Shown here: positions 1-5,825 of the stretch, piece by piece
How positions within the stretch are numbered: the first letter of the stretch is position 1
Layout of the letters: every line of letters starts with the position of its first letter
Assembly: GCA_023265735.1 (NCBI GenBank)
Contig: JAHFSN010000079.1
Location: 1 to 7,864, forward strand
Length of the DNA: 7,864 nt
Origin: Spirochaetaceae bacterium
GTDB lineage: Bacteria > Spirochaetota > Spirochaetia > JABEVK01
Reading direction: 5' to 3'
Notes under the pieces: model-generated
What the model was told of the DNA's origin: nothing
Database searches by the model: none
The model's input: only the letters and a program-made list of their open reading frames with translations
Program-made: the position numbers and the translations under genes

Positions 1-1096
1 ATTTTTCCAGAGCCTCGCTGAGGATGGTGTGGTTGGTGTATCCGCACGTCCTGGTCACGATGTCCCAGGCCACGTCCCAGGGAAGCTTCTGCCAGTCGAT
101 GAGCAGACGCATCAGCTCGGGGATGGCCACCACCGGGTGGGTGTCGTTGAGCTGGATGGCGACTTTGTTGGGAAATACGGTGAAATCGTCCCCGTACTTC
201 TTTTTGAAATTGAGGACGATATCTTGAAGGGACGCCGAGACGAAGAAGTACTGCTGCCGGAGCCGAAGGGCCTTTCCCTGGGGGCCCGAATCGTTGGGGT
301 AGAGAACGCGGCTGATGTCCTCGGCGGAGTTCTGCTTTTCCACGGCTCTCTGGTACTGCATGTCGTTGAAGAGTTGCAGATCGAAACCCTCCACCGATTC
401 AGCCTCCCACAGCCTCAGGGTATTGACGGTCTTGGTGTCGTATCCCACGATGGGGGTATCGTAGGGGATGGCCCGGATGTCCTCGGAATTGACCCGGATG
501 TAGTGCTCTTTCCCCTGCTCATCCTTGTGAATGATGACCTGACCCCCGAACTTGACCACCACGGCCAGGTCGGCCCGGCGGATGCCCCACGGGTCACGCT
601 CCACCAGCCAATTCTCCGGCTTCTCGATCTGGAACCCATCGACGATCTTCTGCTGGAACATGCCGTACCGGTACCGAATCCCGTACCCGTGCCCCGGAAG
701 GTCCATGGTGGCGAGGCTGTCGAGGAAACACGCGGCCAGGCGCCCGAGCCCTCCGTTTCCCAACCCCGCATCGGACTCCCGGTCTTCGACGAGGTTGTAG
801 TCGACCCCGAGTTCTTCGAGGACTTCCTTCACGTCTTTTTCCACGGTGAGATTGACGAGATTGTTCCCGAGGGCGCGGCCCATCAGGAACTCGGCGGACA
901 AGTAGAACGCCTGCTTGCCCCCCTGGTCCACGGTCTGCTTGCGGGTCTCGAGCCAATTGTCGAGGATGAGCTCCATGACCGTGTCAGACACTTCGGAATA
1001 GAGTTCTTGGGCATCGGCTTCCTGAAGCTGCTTGCCGTAGTGCCGCTTGAGGCGGCCTAGGACTCCGTCCTTGAATTTGGCCTTGTCGATCTTCAT
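1..1096 (-). CDS. glgP: Glycogen/maltodextrin phosphorylase (GT35), N-terminal 365 residues; cut by window edge
   Basis: The enzyme removes glucose units from the non-reducing ends of alpha-1,4-glucans using phosphate and PLP, releasing glucose 1-phosphate in the cytoplasm. Only the N-terminal part is visible: 365 codons with no stop before the window edge, against roughly 800 or more in the family. Family signatures read in order: YLSAEFLMGR at about residues 65-74, the glycine-rich loop LGNGGLGRL at 112-120, GYGIRYRYGMF at 137-147, LNDTHP at 316-321 (His320 matches the conserved active-site histidine), and YTNHT at 353-357 near the edge. The PLP lysine would lie in the missing C-terminal half. 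The start at 1096 is supported by an AGGAGAGG ribosome binding site a few bases upstream. It is the third gene of a minus-strand run after a SET protein and a WD40 protein, 49 bases behind the latter. Glycogen and maltodextrin phosphorylases cannot be separated from this part. Confidence 0.96.
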   Translation of the reverse strand, partial: MKIDKAKFKDGVLGRLKRHYGKQLQEADAQELYSEVSDTVMELILDNWLETRKQTVDQGGKQAFYLSAEFLMGRALGNNLVNLTVEKDVKEVLEELGVDYNLVEDRESDAGLGNGGLGRLAACFLDSLATMDLPGHGYGIRYRYGMFQQKIVDGFQIEKPENWLVERDPWGIRRADLAVVVKFGGQVIIHKDEQGKEHYIRVNSEDIRAIPYDTPIVGYDTKTVNTLRLWEAESVEGFDLQLFNDMQYQRAVEKQNSAEDISRVLYPNDSGPQGKALRLRQQYFFVSASLQDIVLNFKKKYGDDFTVFPNKVAIQLNDTHPVVAIPELMRLLIDWQKLPWDVAWDIVTRTCGYTNHTILSEALEK

Positions 1097-1145
1097 AAGC
1101 CTCTCCTCGCCTGTTTCTTCATCCCAATCAGGCCAAAGTCTAGCG

Positions 1146-1790
1146 TCAAGGATGGGGCGATTGCAAGGTGCCCAACAGGTTCCCCGACCGGGGGTCCCAC
1201 CGCGATAGGCCGCCATCGTACGAGCACGAGAGGAGGAAAGACCCGTCGTCGGCCAGGGCCAAGCCGGTCACCGCGGCGGAATGGGCCGTCCAGCTGACCA
1301 AGGGCGCCGACGTGCCTTCGATGCCGACTCGAATCAGCCCCTCGGGTGACCCTTCGGCCCAGAGTCCCCCGGCCGTGACGCGAACGGGGAACGACAGAGG
1401 ACCGGAGGAAAGCCATCGTTCCTTGGCCTGTGCCAGAGAAGGCCAGGAGGTCCCTGCGGACGGCCGAAGACTTGGCGAAGCTGCCTCCGCGGTGGCGATC
1501 GACCCATCCAGCAATGCAACTCCCAGTTGCGACCCAGCGGCGTTGAAGGCGAGTCCGATGACCGGTCCCTCGTGGGGCTGGAGCCAGCGGTACAGAAGTT
1601 CTCCGGTGGAAGTCTCCCACCAGAGGACCTCACCCTCCCTCCCCCCGGTGGCGAAACTCTGTCCGTCGGGAGATAGGGCCAGGGCCGTGAAACCCTGCCA
1701 AGGGCTGGCACCCAGACCACAGAGGATCAGGAGGCCCCACAGCAAGACAAATGCAGGCCGGCCCCACCGCGGTGCTGATCTCGGGCGCAT
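1146..1790 (-). CDS. Short WD40-repeat protein with N-terminal export signal
   Basis: A 214-residue protein of unknown function. Residues 1-10 are basic, followed by a hydrophobic stretch at about 12-28 ending GLGASP. This looks like a Sec signal peptide or a membrane anchor. The cysteine at 24 (LILCG) does not fit a standard lipobox. After it comes a WD40-like blade at about 33-69 (ALSPDGQ, then VLWWETSTGELL) and a degenerate one at 73-103 (GPVIGLAFN). A poorly matching middle follows, then a clear blade at 170-209 (AAVTGLALADDG, LSRWDPRSGNLLGTL). That makes only about four blades, fewer than a usual closed seven-blade propeller. The start overlaps the upstream SET stop (TGATG) and has a GAGGAGAG ribosome binding site inside the SET gene, so translation is probably coupled. 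WD40 propellers are generally binding scaffolds; no ligand can be named. The fold call is good, the export call moderate. Confidence 0.8.
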   Translation of the reverse strand: MRPRSAPRWGRPAFVLLWGLLILCGLGASPWQGFTALALSPDGQSFATGGREGEVLWWETSTGELLYRWLQPHEGPVIGLAFNAAGSQLGVALLDGSIATAEAASPSLRPSAGTSWPSLAQAKERWLSSGPLSFPVRVTAGGLWAEGSPEGLIRVGIEGTSAPLVSWTAHSAAVTGLALADDGSFLLSCSYDGGLSRWDPRSGNLLGTLQSPHP

Positions 1791-2383
1791 CAGAGCTCTC
1801 TCCTCTCGCGAAACCCACCCGACCAGTACTCCTCCCCGTAGTCCACCGTCAGTTGGTCTCCGGCCGATACGGGGCGAATCACGCGAAAGAAGGTGACAAA
1901 CAGGCCATCGACGAGGGTGTGATCGACCGCGAGGTTGGGCTGGGACGAATGGTTGGCGAACCGCAGCTCGTTCCCCTCCCGCAGGGCATTGACCTCAAAT
2001 TCCGTTCCGTCAGGGAGCTCGTCGGGGTAGTTCCAGGCGTAGTCCGAAAGGTAGTGACCATCAACTTTGGTGTCTGGGGGGGCGTCACCGGCGGCCTGGA
2101 TGACTCCCGCATATTCACCCACAAGGTCACCGTCCCGAAGGTCCGAGACCGAAAACAGGCCCCAGCCCACCTCTGGATCAACCTCTTTTACCTCGAGGGG
2201 CGGCCGCCATCCGCGGCGCAGGGCGTCTCCGTACTGGGCCGTGAGAGCCTCGAATTCCGCTCTGTTGGCCTCGTAATAGGGGCTGGTCGCCCACGAATGC
2301 TCCGCCACGCGCAGATCGGCGATCCGCGAATGAACAAGGTAGATGAGCCCTCGGCGGGCGAAGAACTCAGGGATGGTTTCCAT
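1790..2383 (-). CDS. SET-domain protein, probable protein-lysine methyltransferase
   Basis: A 197-residue protein whose C-terminal two thirds match the SET fold, which transfers methyl groups from S-adenosylmethionine to lysine side chains. Visible landmarks: GWGLFSVSDLRDGDLVGEYAG from residue 73 (the GxG strand of the SET core), RFANHSSQPN at 141-150 (the RFxNHxxxPN cofactor and pseudoknot motif, Ser in place of the commoner Cys), and LTVDYGEEYW at 178-187, where Tyr182 fits the catalytic tyrosine. There is no cysteine-rich pre-SET or post-SET motif. The first 65 or so residues are not recognised. No signal peptide is seen, so it should act in the cytoplasm. The Shine-Dalgarno sequence is weak (AGGATAGG, partly inside a small hairpin). 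It is first in the minus-strand run and diverges from ilvB. The substrate is unknown; ribosomal or nucleoid proteins are possible but unsupported here. Confidence 0.88.
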   Translation of the reverse strand: METIPEFFARRGLIYLVHSRIADLRVAEHSWATSPYYEANRAEFEALTAQYGDALRRGWRPPLEVKEVDPEVGWGLFSVSDLRDGDLVGEYAGVIQAAGDAPPDTKVDGHYLSDYAWNYPDELPDGTEFEVNALREGNELRFANHSSQPNLAVDHTLVDGLFVTFFRVIRPVSAGDQLTVDYGEEYWSGGFRERREL

Positions 2384-2395
2384 GCCTCAACCTAT

Positions 2396-2409
2396 CCTGG
2401 GTGCCCAGG
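2396..2409 (-). promoter_or_regulatory. Small GC hairpin just upstream of the SET gene start
   Basis: The sequence CCTGGGTGCCCAGG has CCTGG/CCAGG arms around a four-base loop. It would form in the SET mRNA 12 bases before the start codon, with its 3' arm sharing the AGG of the only SD-like sequence (AGGATAGG). It could lower translation of the SET gene, but with five or six pairs it may be incidental. Confidence 0.3.
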
Positions 2410-2555
2410 GGCGGTCCAGACGGATCGGATCTTCGGCTTCGGAGACTCGAGGGGTGCTCTTTGCGACATCTCTGACGAAATCTGAACATTGCGGTCAACT
2501 TGCTTCCCAAATTGCCACTTTTGTGTAGCGAAATTCAGCGTCGCCTCAGATTTAA

Positions 2556-2585
2556 TTGACTTTGCTTCACTTTTTGGTGTACTAT
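2556..2585 (+). promoter_or_regulatory. Predicted sigma70-type promoter for ilvBN
   Basis: TTGACT at 2556-2561 (5/6 match to the -35 consensus) is followed after 18 bases by TACTAT at 2580-2585 (4/6 match to the -10 consensus). Transcription would start near 2592, leaving a leader of about 47 bases, too short for a classical attenuator with a leader peptide. The region is distinctly AT-rich compared with the flanking genes. The promoter lies in the same strand sense and immediately before ilvB. Confidence 0.6.
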
Positions 2586-2600
2586 TAGGCTCATTCTCGG

Positions 2601-2613
2601 AATTTGCCAAATT
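2601..2613. promoter_or_regulatory. 13-bp dyad AATTTG-C-CAAATT in the ilvB leader, candidate operator
   Basis: A perfect inverted repeat with six-base arms and one central base. It lies about 10-22 bases downstream of the predicted ilvB transcription start. The one-base centre cannot make an RNA loop at full stem length, so a protein-binding site is more likely than a hairpin. The binding protein is unknown. Confidence 0.35.
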
Positions 2614-2626
2614 TTCTGGTTATTTT

Positions 2627-2632
2627 AGGGAG
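2627..2632 (+). promoter_or_regulatory. Ribosome binding site that fixes the ilvB start
   Basis: AGGGAG lies six bases before the ATG at 2639. The frame stays open upstream to an ATG at 2489, but that start would precede the predicted promoter and add 50 residues unlike any AHAS N terminus. The ATG at 2639 is therefore chosen. Confidence 0.8.
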
Positions 2633-2638
2633 AACGCA

Positions 2639-4354
2639 ATGTCTCAATCCTCCAAGACTGGAGCGGATTCTTTGGTCGACGTCCTCATTCAAGAGGGGGT
2701 CGAATTTATTTTTGGCCTTCCCGGGGGCGCCGCCATCCCCATCTTTGATGCCCTCGTCGGCCGAGCCATCAAACTTGTCCTGACCCGCCACGAACAGGGC
2801 GCCGTCCACATGGCCGACGGTTACGCCCGGGCCACGGGTAGAGTCGGGGTCGCCCTGGTGACCTCGGGCCCTGGCGCCACCAACGCCATCACGGGTCTGT
2901 TCACGGCTCTGCTCGATTCTATCCCCATCGTCGTTCTCAGTGGCCAAACTCCCACCTGGAACCTCGGCCTTGACGCTTTCCAGGAGGCCGATATCTACGG
3001 CATCACCCATCCTGTCGTGAAGCATTCCTACTTGGTCAAGGATGTGGCGGATCTGCCCCGGGTTCTCAAGGAAGCGTTTCATTTGGCAAGGACGGGCCGT
3101 CCCGGGCCGGTGTTGGTTGACCTCCCCAAGGATATCACAAGCAAGGAATTTGTGCCCGACTACGAGGCTCCGTTCCAGCTGCCAGGATACCAGCCCGTTC
3201 CCGTCCCCAGCTCCGAGGAGATTCGGAGGGCGGTCGACCTGTTGAAGAAGGCCAAAAAGCCCATCCTCCTTGCAGGCCACGGGGCCATCATCAGCGGCGC
3301 CCAGGATGAGCTCCTCCGCCTCGTGGAAGTTCTTCAGATCCCCGTCGTGAACACCCTCCTGGGCAAGGGGGCGTTTCCCGAGTCCCACGAAATGAGCCTG
3401 GGGATGCTGGGGATGCACGGCACCGCCTACGCCAACAAGGCCATGGTCGAGGCCGACCTCATCTTTTCTGTGGGCTCCCGGTTTGACGACCGCATTGTGG
3501 GGAGCTACGACGACTTCGGTCTGGGCGCCGTCAAGATGCACCTCGACATCGACCCCGCCGAAATCAACAAGGTTGTGAAAGTCGACTGCGCCCTTGCGGG
3601 AGACGCGAAGACCGTCCTCGCCGAAATGCTTCCTCTTCTTGAGCGCGGTGACGTCGTGGCCTGGAACAAGCAGATCAAGCGCTGGAAGCGTGAGTTTCCC
3701 CTGACCTATCGAAAGGAGGGCCGGCTCCGGGCCCAGCACGTCATCGAGGAAGTCTACAAGCTCACCCGAGGAAAGGCCGTGGTGACGACGGATGTGGGCC
3801 AGCACCAGATGTGGGCCGCTCAGTTCTACCTCACCGACCAACGGTTCAACTGGCTCAGTTCGGGCGGAGCCGGAACCATGGGCTGGGGATTTCCCGCGGC
3901 CATCGGAGCCCAGTTGGGCCGCCCCGGGGAGGCCGTGGTGGCCATCGTGGGCGACGGGGGTTTCCAAATGACCCTCCCCGAGCTCTCGACGGCGGTGATC
4001 AACAAGCTCCCCATCAAGATCCTGATTATCAACAACCGATACCTGGGCATGGTCCGCCAGTGGCAGAACATGTTCTACGACGACAGGCTTTCGGGGGTGG
4101 ACCTGGAAGGCAGTCCCGACTTCGTCAAACTGGCCCAGGCCTACGGCCTCAAGGGTTTCCGAATCAAACGTTCGGCCGACGTGAAGAAGATCCTCAAGGC
4201 GGCCCTGGCCTACAACGACGGCCCCTGCATCATCGACGCCGAGGTCGAGAAGCACGACAACGTCTTCCCCATGGTCCCGTCGGGCGCGTCCCTCCGGGCA
4301 ATGGTGTTGGAACAGCCTAAGAAACGCATGGAAAAACCTACGGGAGGGACCTGA
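2639..4354 (+). CDS. ilvB: Acetolactate synthase (AHAS) large, catalytic subunit
   Basis: ThDP- and FAD-dependent enzyme that condenses two pyruvates to 2-acetolactate, or pyruvate with 2-oxobutyrate to 2-aceto-2-hydroxybutyrate. This is the first common step of valine, leucine and isoleucine synthesis. The 571 residues have the usual family length and three-domain order. The N-terminal ThDP domain has GLPGG at 26-30 and RHEQGA at 50-55, with Glu52 as the cofactor-activating glutamate. A central FAD/DHS-like domain spans roughly 190-340. The C-terminal ThDP domain has GDGGFQM at 438-444 running to NN at 465-466, the Mg-diphosphate motif. Trp475 and Pro105 fit the conserved tryptophan and proline of the AHAS herbicide site. 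The stretch TPTWNLGLDAFQE at 104-116 departs from the common VPTxxIGTDAFQE. ilvN follows after 3 bases, indicating one mRNA and coupled synthesis of the holoenzyme. The ilvB versus ilvI naming is conventional. Confidence 0.97.
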   Translation: MSQSSKTGADSLVDVLIQEGVEFIFGLPGGAAIPIFDALVGRAIKLVLTRHEQGAVHMADGYARATGRVGVALVTSGPGATNAITGLFTALLDSIPIVVLSGQTPTWNLGLDAFQEADIYGITHPVVKHSYLVKDVADLPRVLKEAFHLARTGRPGPVLVDLPKDITSKEFVPDYEAPFQLPGYQPVPVPSSEEIRRAVDLLKKAKKPILLAGHGAIISGAQDELLRLVEVLQIPVVNTLLGKGAFPESHEMSLGMLGMHGTAYANKAMVEADLIFSVGSRFDDRIVGSYDDFGLGAVKMHLDIDPAEINKVVKVDCALAGDAKTVLAEMLPLLERGDVVAWNKQIKRWKREFPLTYRKEGRLRAQHVIEEVYKLTRGKAVVTTDVGQHQMWAAQFYLTDQRFNWLSSGGAGTMGWGFPAAIGAQLGRPGEAVVAIVGDGGFQMTLPELSTAVINKLPIKILIINNRYLGMVRQWQNMFYDDRLSGVDLEGSPDFVKLAQAYGLKGFRIKRSADVKKILKAALAYNDGPCIIDAEVEKHDNVFPMVPSGASLRAMVLEQPKKRMEKPTGGT

Positions 4355-4357
4355 GAC

Positions 4358-4870
4358 ATGACCACAGAAATCGCCGGAAGACACACCATCAGTCTCTACG
4401 TGGCGAACAAACCGGGAGTCCTCAACCGGATCGCCCTGGTGTTTGGCCGTCGGGGGTACAACATCGACAGTCTGGTGGTCAGCGAATCGACGGATGCCGC
4501 CTACTCTTACATGAATATTGTGGCCTCGGGTGATCCCGAGACCCTCATCCAAATCATCAAGCAGCTGAACAAGCTGGTCGACGTCGTCAGTGCCAAGGAC
4601 TACAGCGATGAGGACGTGATCCAGAAGGAGCTCGCCCTCTTCAAGGTCAACTGCCCGCCTCATCAACGGACGGAAGTGCTCCAGATCGCCCAAACGTTCA
4701 AGGCCGTTCCCGAGGACCTGACGGGCAACACCATCACTCTCATGGTGACGGGGAAAAGCGAAAAGATCGATGCCCTCAGAGAGATGCTATCGCCCTATGG
4801 CATCCTCGAGCTGGTCAGGACGGGCAAGGTTCTCATCAGCCGAGGAGATCACCGAACAAGCCAGAACTGA
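4358..4870 (+). CDS. ilvN: Acetolactate synthase small, regulatory subunit
   Basis: The regulatory partner of the AHAS large subunit. It stimulates catalysis and confers feedback inhibition, typically by valine. The 170 residues fit the IlvH/IlvN family (E. coli IlvH has 163). An N-terminal ACT domain covers about residues 9-82 and contains NKPGVLNRI at 17-25 and RRGYNIDSL at 31-39. Asn17, Gly20 and Asn35 line up with E. coli IlvH Asn11, Gly14 and Asn29, which belong to the effector site, so valine sensitivity is plausible. A C-terminal ACT-like AHAS domain covers about 90-162 and ends in the family-typical ELVRTGKVLISRG. The start ATG follows the ilvB stop by 3 bases, with GGGAGGG just upstream. 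The last 35 bases overlap the end of the convergent LysR-type gene. Confidence 0.96.
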   Translation: MTTEIAGRHTISLYVANKPGVLNRIALVFGRRGYNIDSLVVSESTDAAYSYMNIVASGDPETLIQIIKQLNKLVDVVSAKDYSDEDVIQKELALFKVNCPPHQRTEVLQIAQTFKAVPEDLTGNTITLMVTGKSEKIDALREMLSPYGILELVRTGKVLISRGDHRTSQN

Positions 4871-5735
4871 ACCACTGAGTCACGGTCGCCTCCAGAGCCG
4901 CGGCGGCCGGGTTCAGGGTCGGCCCTTCCCTGCGAACGAGGGAGAGGGTTCGAGTGGGCGTGGGCGGCAAGAGGTCGAGGTAGGCCGGACCGGAGGCCTT
5001 TCGCACCATCCGGGGGACGAGGCTGATCCCGAGCCCCGCCTCGACCAGGGCCTGAACGGTGTCGATCCCGGCGCTCTCGTAAACGATCCGGGGTTCCAGA
5101 CCCCGGGAAGCCAGATAGTCGAGGACAATCTTGCGAAACCCATGGCCGCTCTTCATGACGATGAGCGGCTCATCAGCCAGGGCCTCTACGGTCACGGCGC
5201 CACGTCCGGCCAACGGGTGTTCTGCCGGGAGGGCAACCAGCAGCGGCTCGGTATACAACGGAGTAGCCCGAAGGCCCGCCGCCAATCCCGCTTCATCCAC
5301 CAAGGCGAGGTCCACCTCTCCCGTCAGCACAGCCTGGGCCAGTCCCGGTGAAGATTCCTCGAGAAGACGCACGGTGAGTCCGGGGTGGTCGTGACGGAAC
5401 GGCCGAAGCAAGGGAGGAAGGATGTAGGTTCCCGTCGAGGGGAGGCACCCGAGGGCGACCTCGCCCCTGTGGAGACCGTCGAGCTCTTCGATCTCCTGGC
5501 GGGCCTCGGCAAGTTGACGGAGGCACTCGCTGGCCCGGGGGAGAAACAGGCTGCCCCGGGCCGTCAACCGGGCTCCCGTCCGGCGTCGTTCCAGCAGGGC
5601 ACCGCCCAGCTCATCTTCGAGCTTCGCGATTTGGCTAGACAGCGAAGGTTGGGAAACGTGGCAGTTCTCGGCGGCGGCCGTAAACGAGCCGCTGGCGGCG
5701 ATGGCCAAAAAGTACCGAAGCTGGTGGACTTCCAT
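4836..5735 (-). CDS. LysR-type transcriptional regulator, OxyR-like but without the redox cysteines
   Basis: A 299-residue DNA-binding regulator with standard LysR-family layout. The N-terminal winged helix-turn-helix starts MEVHQLRYFLAIA and contains SFTAAAENCHVSQPSLSSQI at about 17-36. A linker helix follows to about 90, then a periplasmic-binding-protein-like effector domain. The wording resembles the OxyR subgroup, including SGHGFR at 196-201. With numbering that happens to coincide with E. coli OxyR, residue 199 is Gly instead of the peroxidatic Cys and residue 208 is Leu instead of Cys. The only cysteines are at 25, 71 and 97, so OxyR-type disulfide sensing is unlikely. The ATG at 5735 has AGGAGA five bases upstream. 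It diverges from leuC across a 90-bp spacer with a LysR box, so its likely targets are leuCD and its own gene. The ligand is unknown; a leucine-pathway intermediate is an inference. Confidence 0.93.
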   Translation of the reverse strand: MEVHQLRYFLAIAASGSFTAAAENCHVSQPSLSSQIAKLEDELGGALLERRRTGARLTARGSLFLPRASECLRQLAEARQEIEELDGLHRGEVALGCLPSTGTYILPPLLRPFRHDHPGLTVRLLEESSPGLAQAVLTGEVDLALVDEAGLAAGLRATPLYTEPLLVALPAEHPLAGRGAVTVEALADEPLIVMKSGHGFRKIVLDYLASRGLEPRIVYESAGIDTVQALVEAGLGISLVPRMVRKASGPAYLDLLPPTPTRTLSLVRREGPTLNPAAAALEATVTQWFSSGLFGDLLG

Positions 5736-5744
5736 AGGTATCTC

Positions 5745-5759
5745 CTATCCATCTCATAG
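5745..5759. promoter_or_regulatory. LysR-box operator CTAT-N7-ATAG (T-N11-A)
   Basis: CTATCCATCTCATAG is a perfect four-base inverted repeat with T5746 and A5758 separated by 11 bases, the classical LysR-family recognition pattern. Its centre lies about 54 bases before the predicted leuC transcription start, a usual recognition-site position. It overlaps the last base of the AGGAGA ribosome binding site of the regulator gene, consistent with autoregulation. Confidence 0.65.
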
Positions 5760-5770
5760 ATATCATATCT
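5758..5770. promoter_or_regulatory. Second dyad AGATAT-C-ATATCT abutting the leuC -35 box
   Basis: A perfect 13-bp inverted repeat that shares two bases with the LysR box and ends directly at the -35 hexamer of the leuC promoter. Its centre is about 42 bases before the predicted start. This is where LysR-type proteins commonly have their weaker activation site. It may therefore be the second half of one tetramer-binding region. Confidence 0.5.
5762..5767 (-). promoter_or_regulatory. Possible -10 element of the LysR-type gene
   Basis: Read on the minus strand this is TATGAT (5/6 match to TATAAT), which would start transcription about 20 bases before the regulator ATG. No good -35 sequence is seen 16-19 bases upstream. 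The element lies inside the second dyad, so binding there could block it. Confidence 0.3.
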
Positions 5771-5799
5771 TTTACATATAGTCGATTTGTCGGTATCCT
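5771..5799 (+). promoter_or_regulatory. Predicted sigma70-type promoter for leuCD
   Basis: TTTACA at 5771-5776 (5/6 match) and TATCCT at 5794-5799 (4/6 match) are separated by exactly 17 bases. Transcription would start near 5806, about 20 bases before leuC. The poor -10 and the regulator dyads directly upstream suit an activator-dependent promoter. Confidence 0.65.
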
Positions 5800-5814
5800 C
5801 ATTCCTAACAAAGC

Positions 5815-5820
5815 GGAGGA
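5815..5820 (+). promoter_or_regulatory. Ribosome binding site that fixes the leuC start
   Basis: GGAGGA lies five bases before the ATG at 5826. An in-frame ATG at 5787 exists, but it sits inside the predicted promoter spacer and would add 13 residues (beginning MSVSSFL) not expected in LeuC. Confidence 0.85.
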
Positions 5821-5825
5821 AAAGG

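Noticed and set aside
29..1060. 343-codon plus-strand frame across the phosphorylase region
   Set aside because: The minus strand encodes a clear GT35 phosphorylase with NDTHP and YTNHT motifs. The plus-strand translation matches nothing recognisable.
1797..1812. Lipoprotein signal in the WD40 protein (LILCG near residue 24)
   Set aside because: This refers to the protein encoded at 1146-1790. Leu rather than Gly, Ala or Ser precedes the cysteine, so the lipobox rule is not met; a Sec signal or membrane anchor is more likely.
1168..1896. 242-codon plus-strand frame opposite the WD40 gene
   Set aside because: The translation is Arg-, Pro- and Ser-rich low-complexity sequence typical of GC-rich antisense. 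The WD40 blades and export signal are on the other strand.
1751..2485. 244-codon plus-strand frame opposite the SET gene
   Set aside because: The SET motifs on the minus strand, a coupled start and stop, and ribosome binding sites favour the minus-strand gene. The plus-strand frame lacks motifs and a ribosome binding site.
2489..2638. N-terminal extension of ilvB from the upstream ATG
   Set aside because: It begins upstream of the predicted promoter, in AT-rich spacer sequence. It encodes no plausible targeting peptide, and a good ribosome binding site precedes the ATG at 2639.
2591..4693. 700-codon open frame on the minus strand, antisense to ilvB and ilvN
   Set aside because: It is the complement of two unmistakable AHAS genes. 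The translation has no recognisable domain and is rich in His, Asp, Gly and Val, as expected from reverse-complemented GC-rich codons.
4871..4930. Possible terminator after ilvN
   Set aside because: The GC-rich GCCGCGGCGGC stretch at about 4899-4909 can fold, but there is no following T-run and it lies inside the regulator coding sequence.
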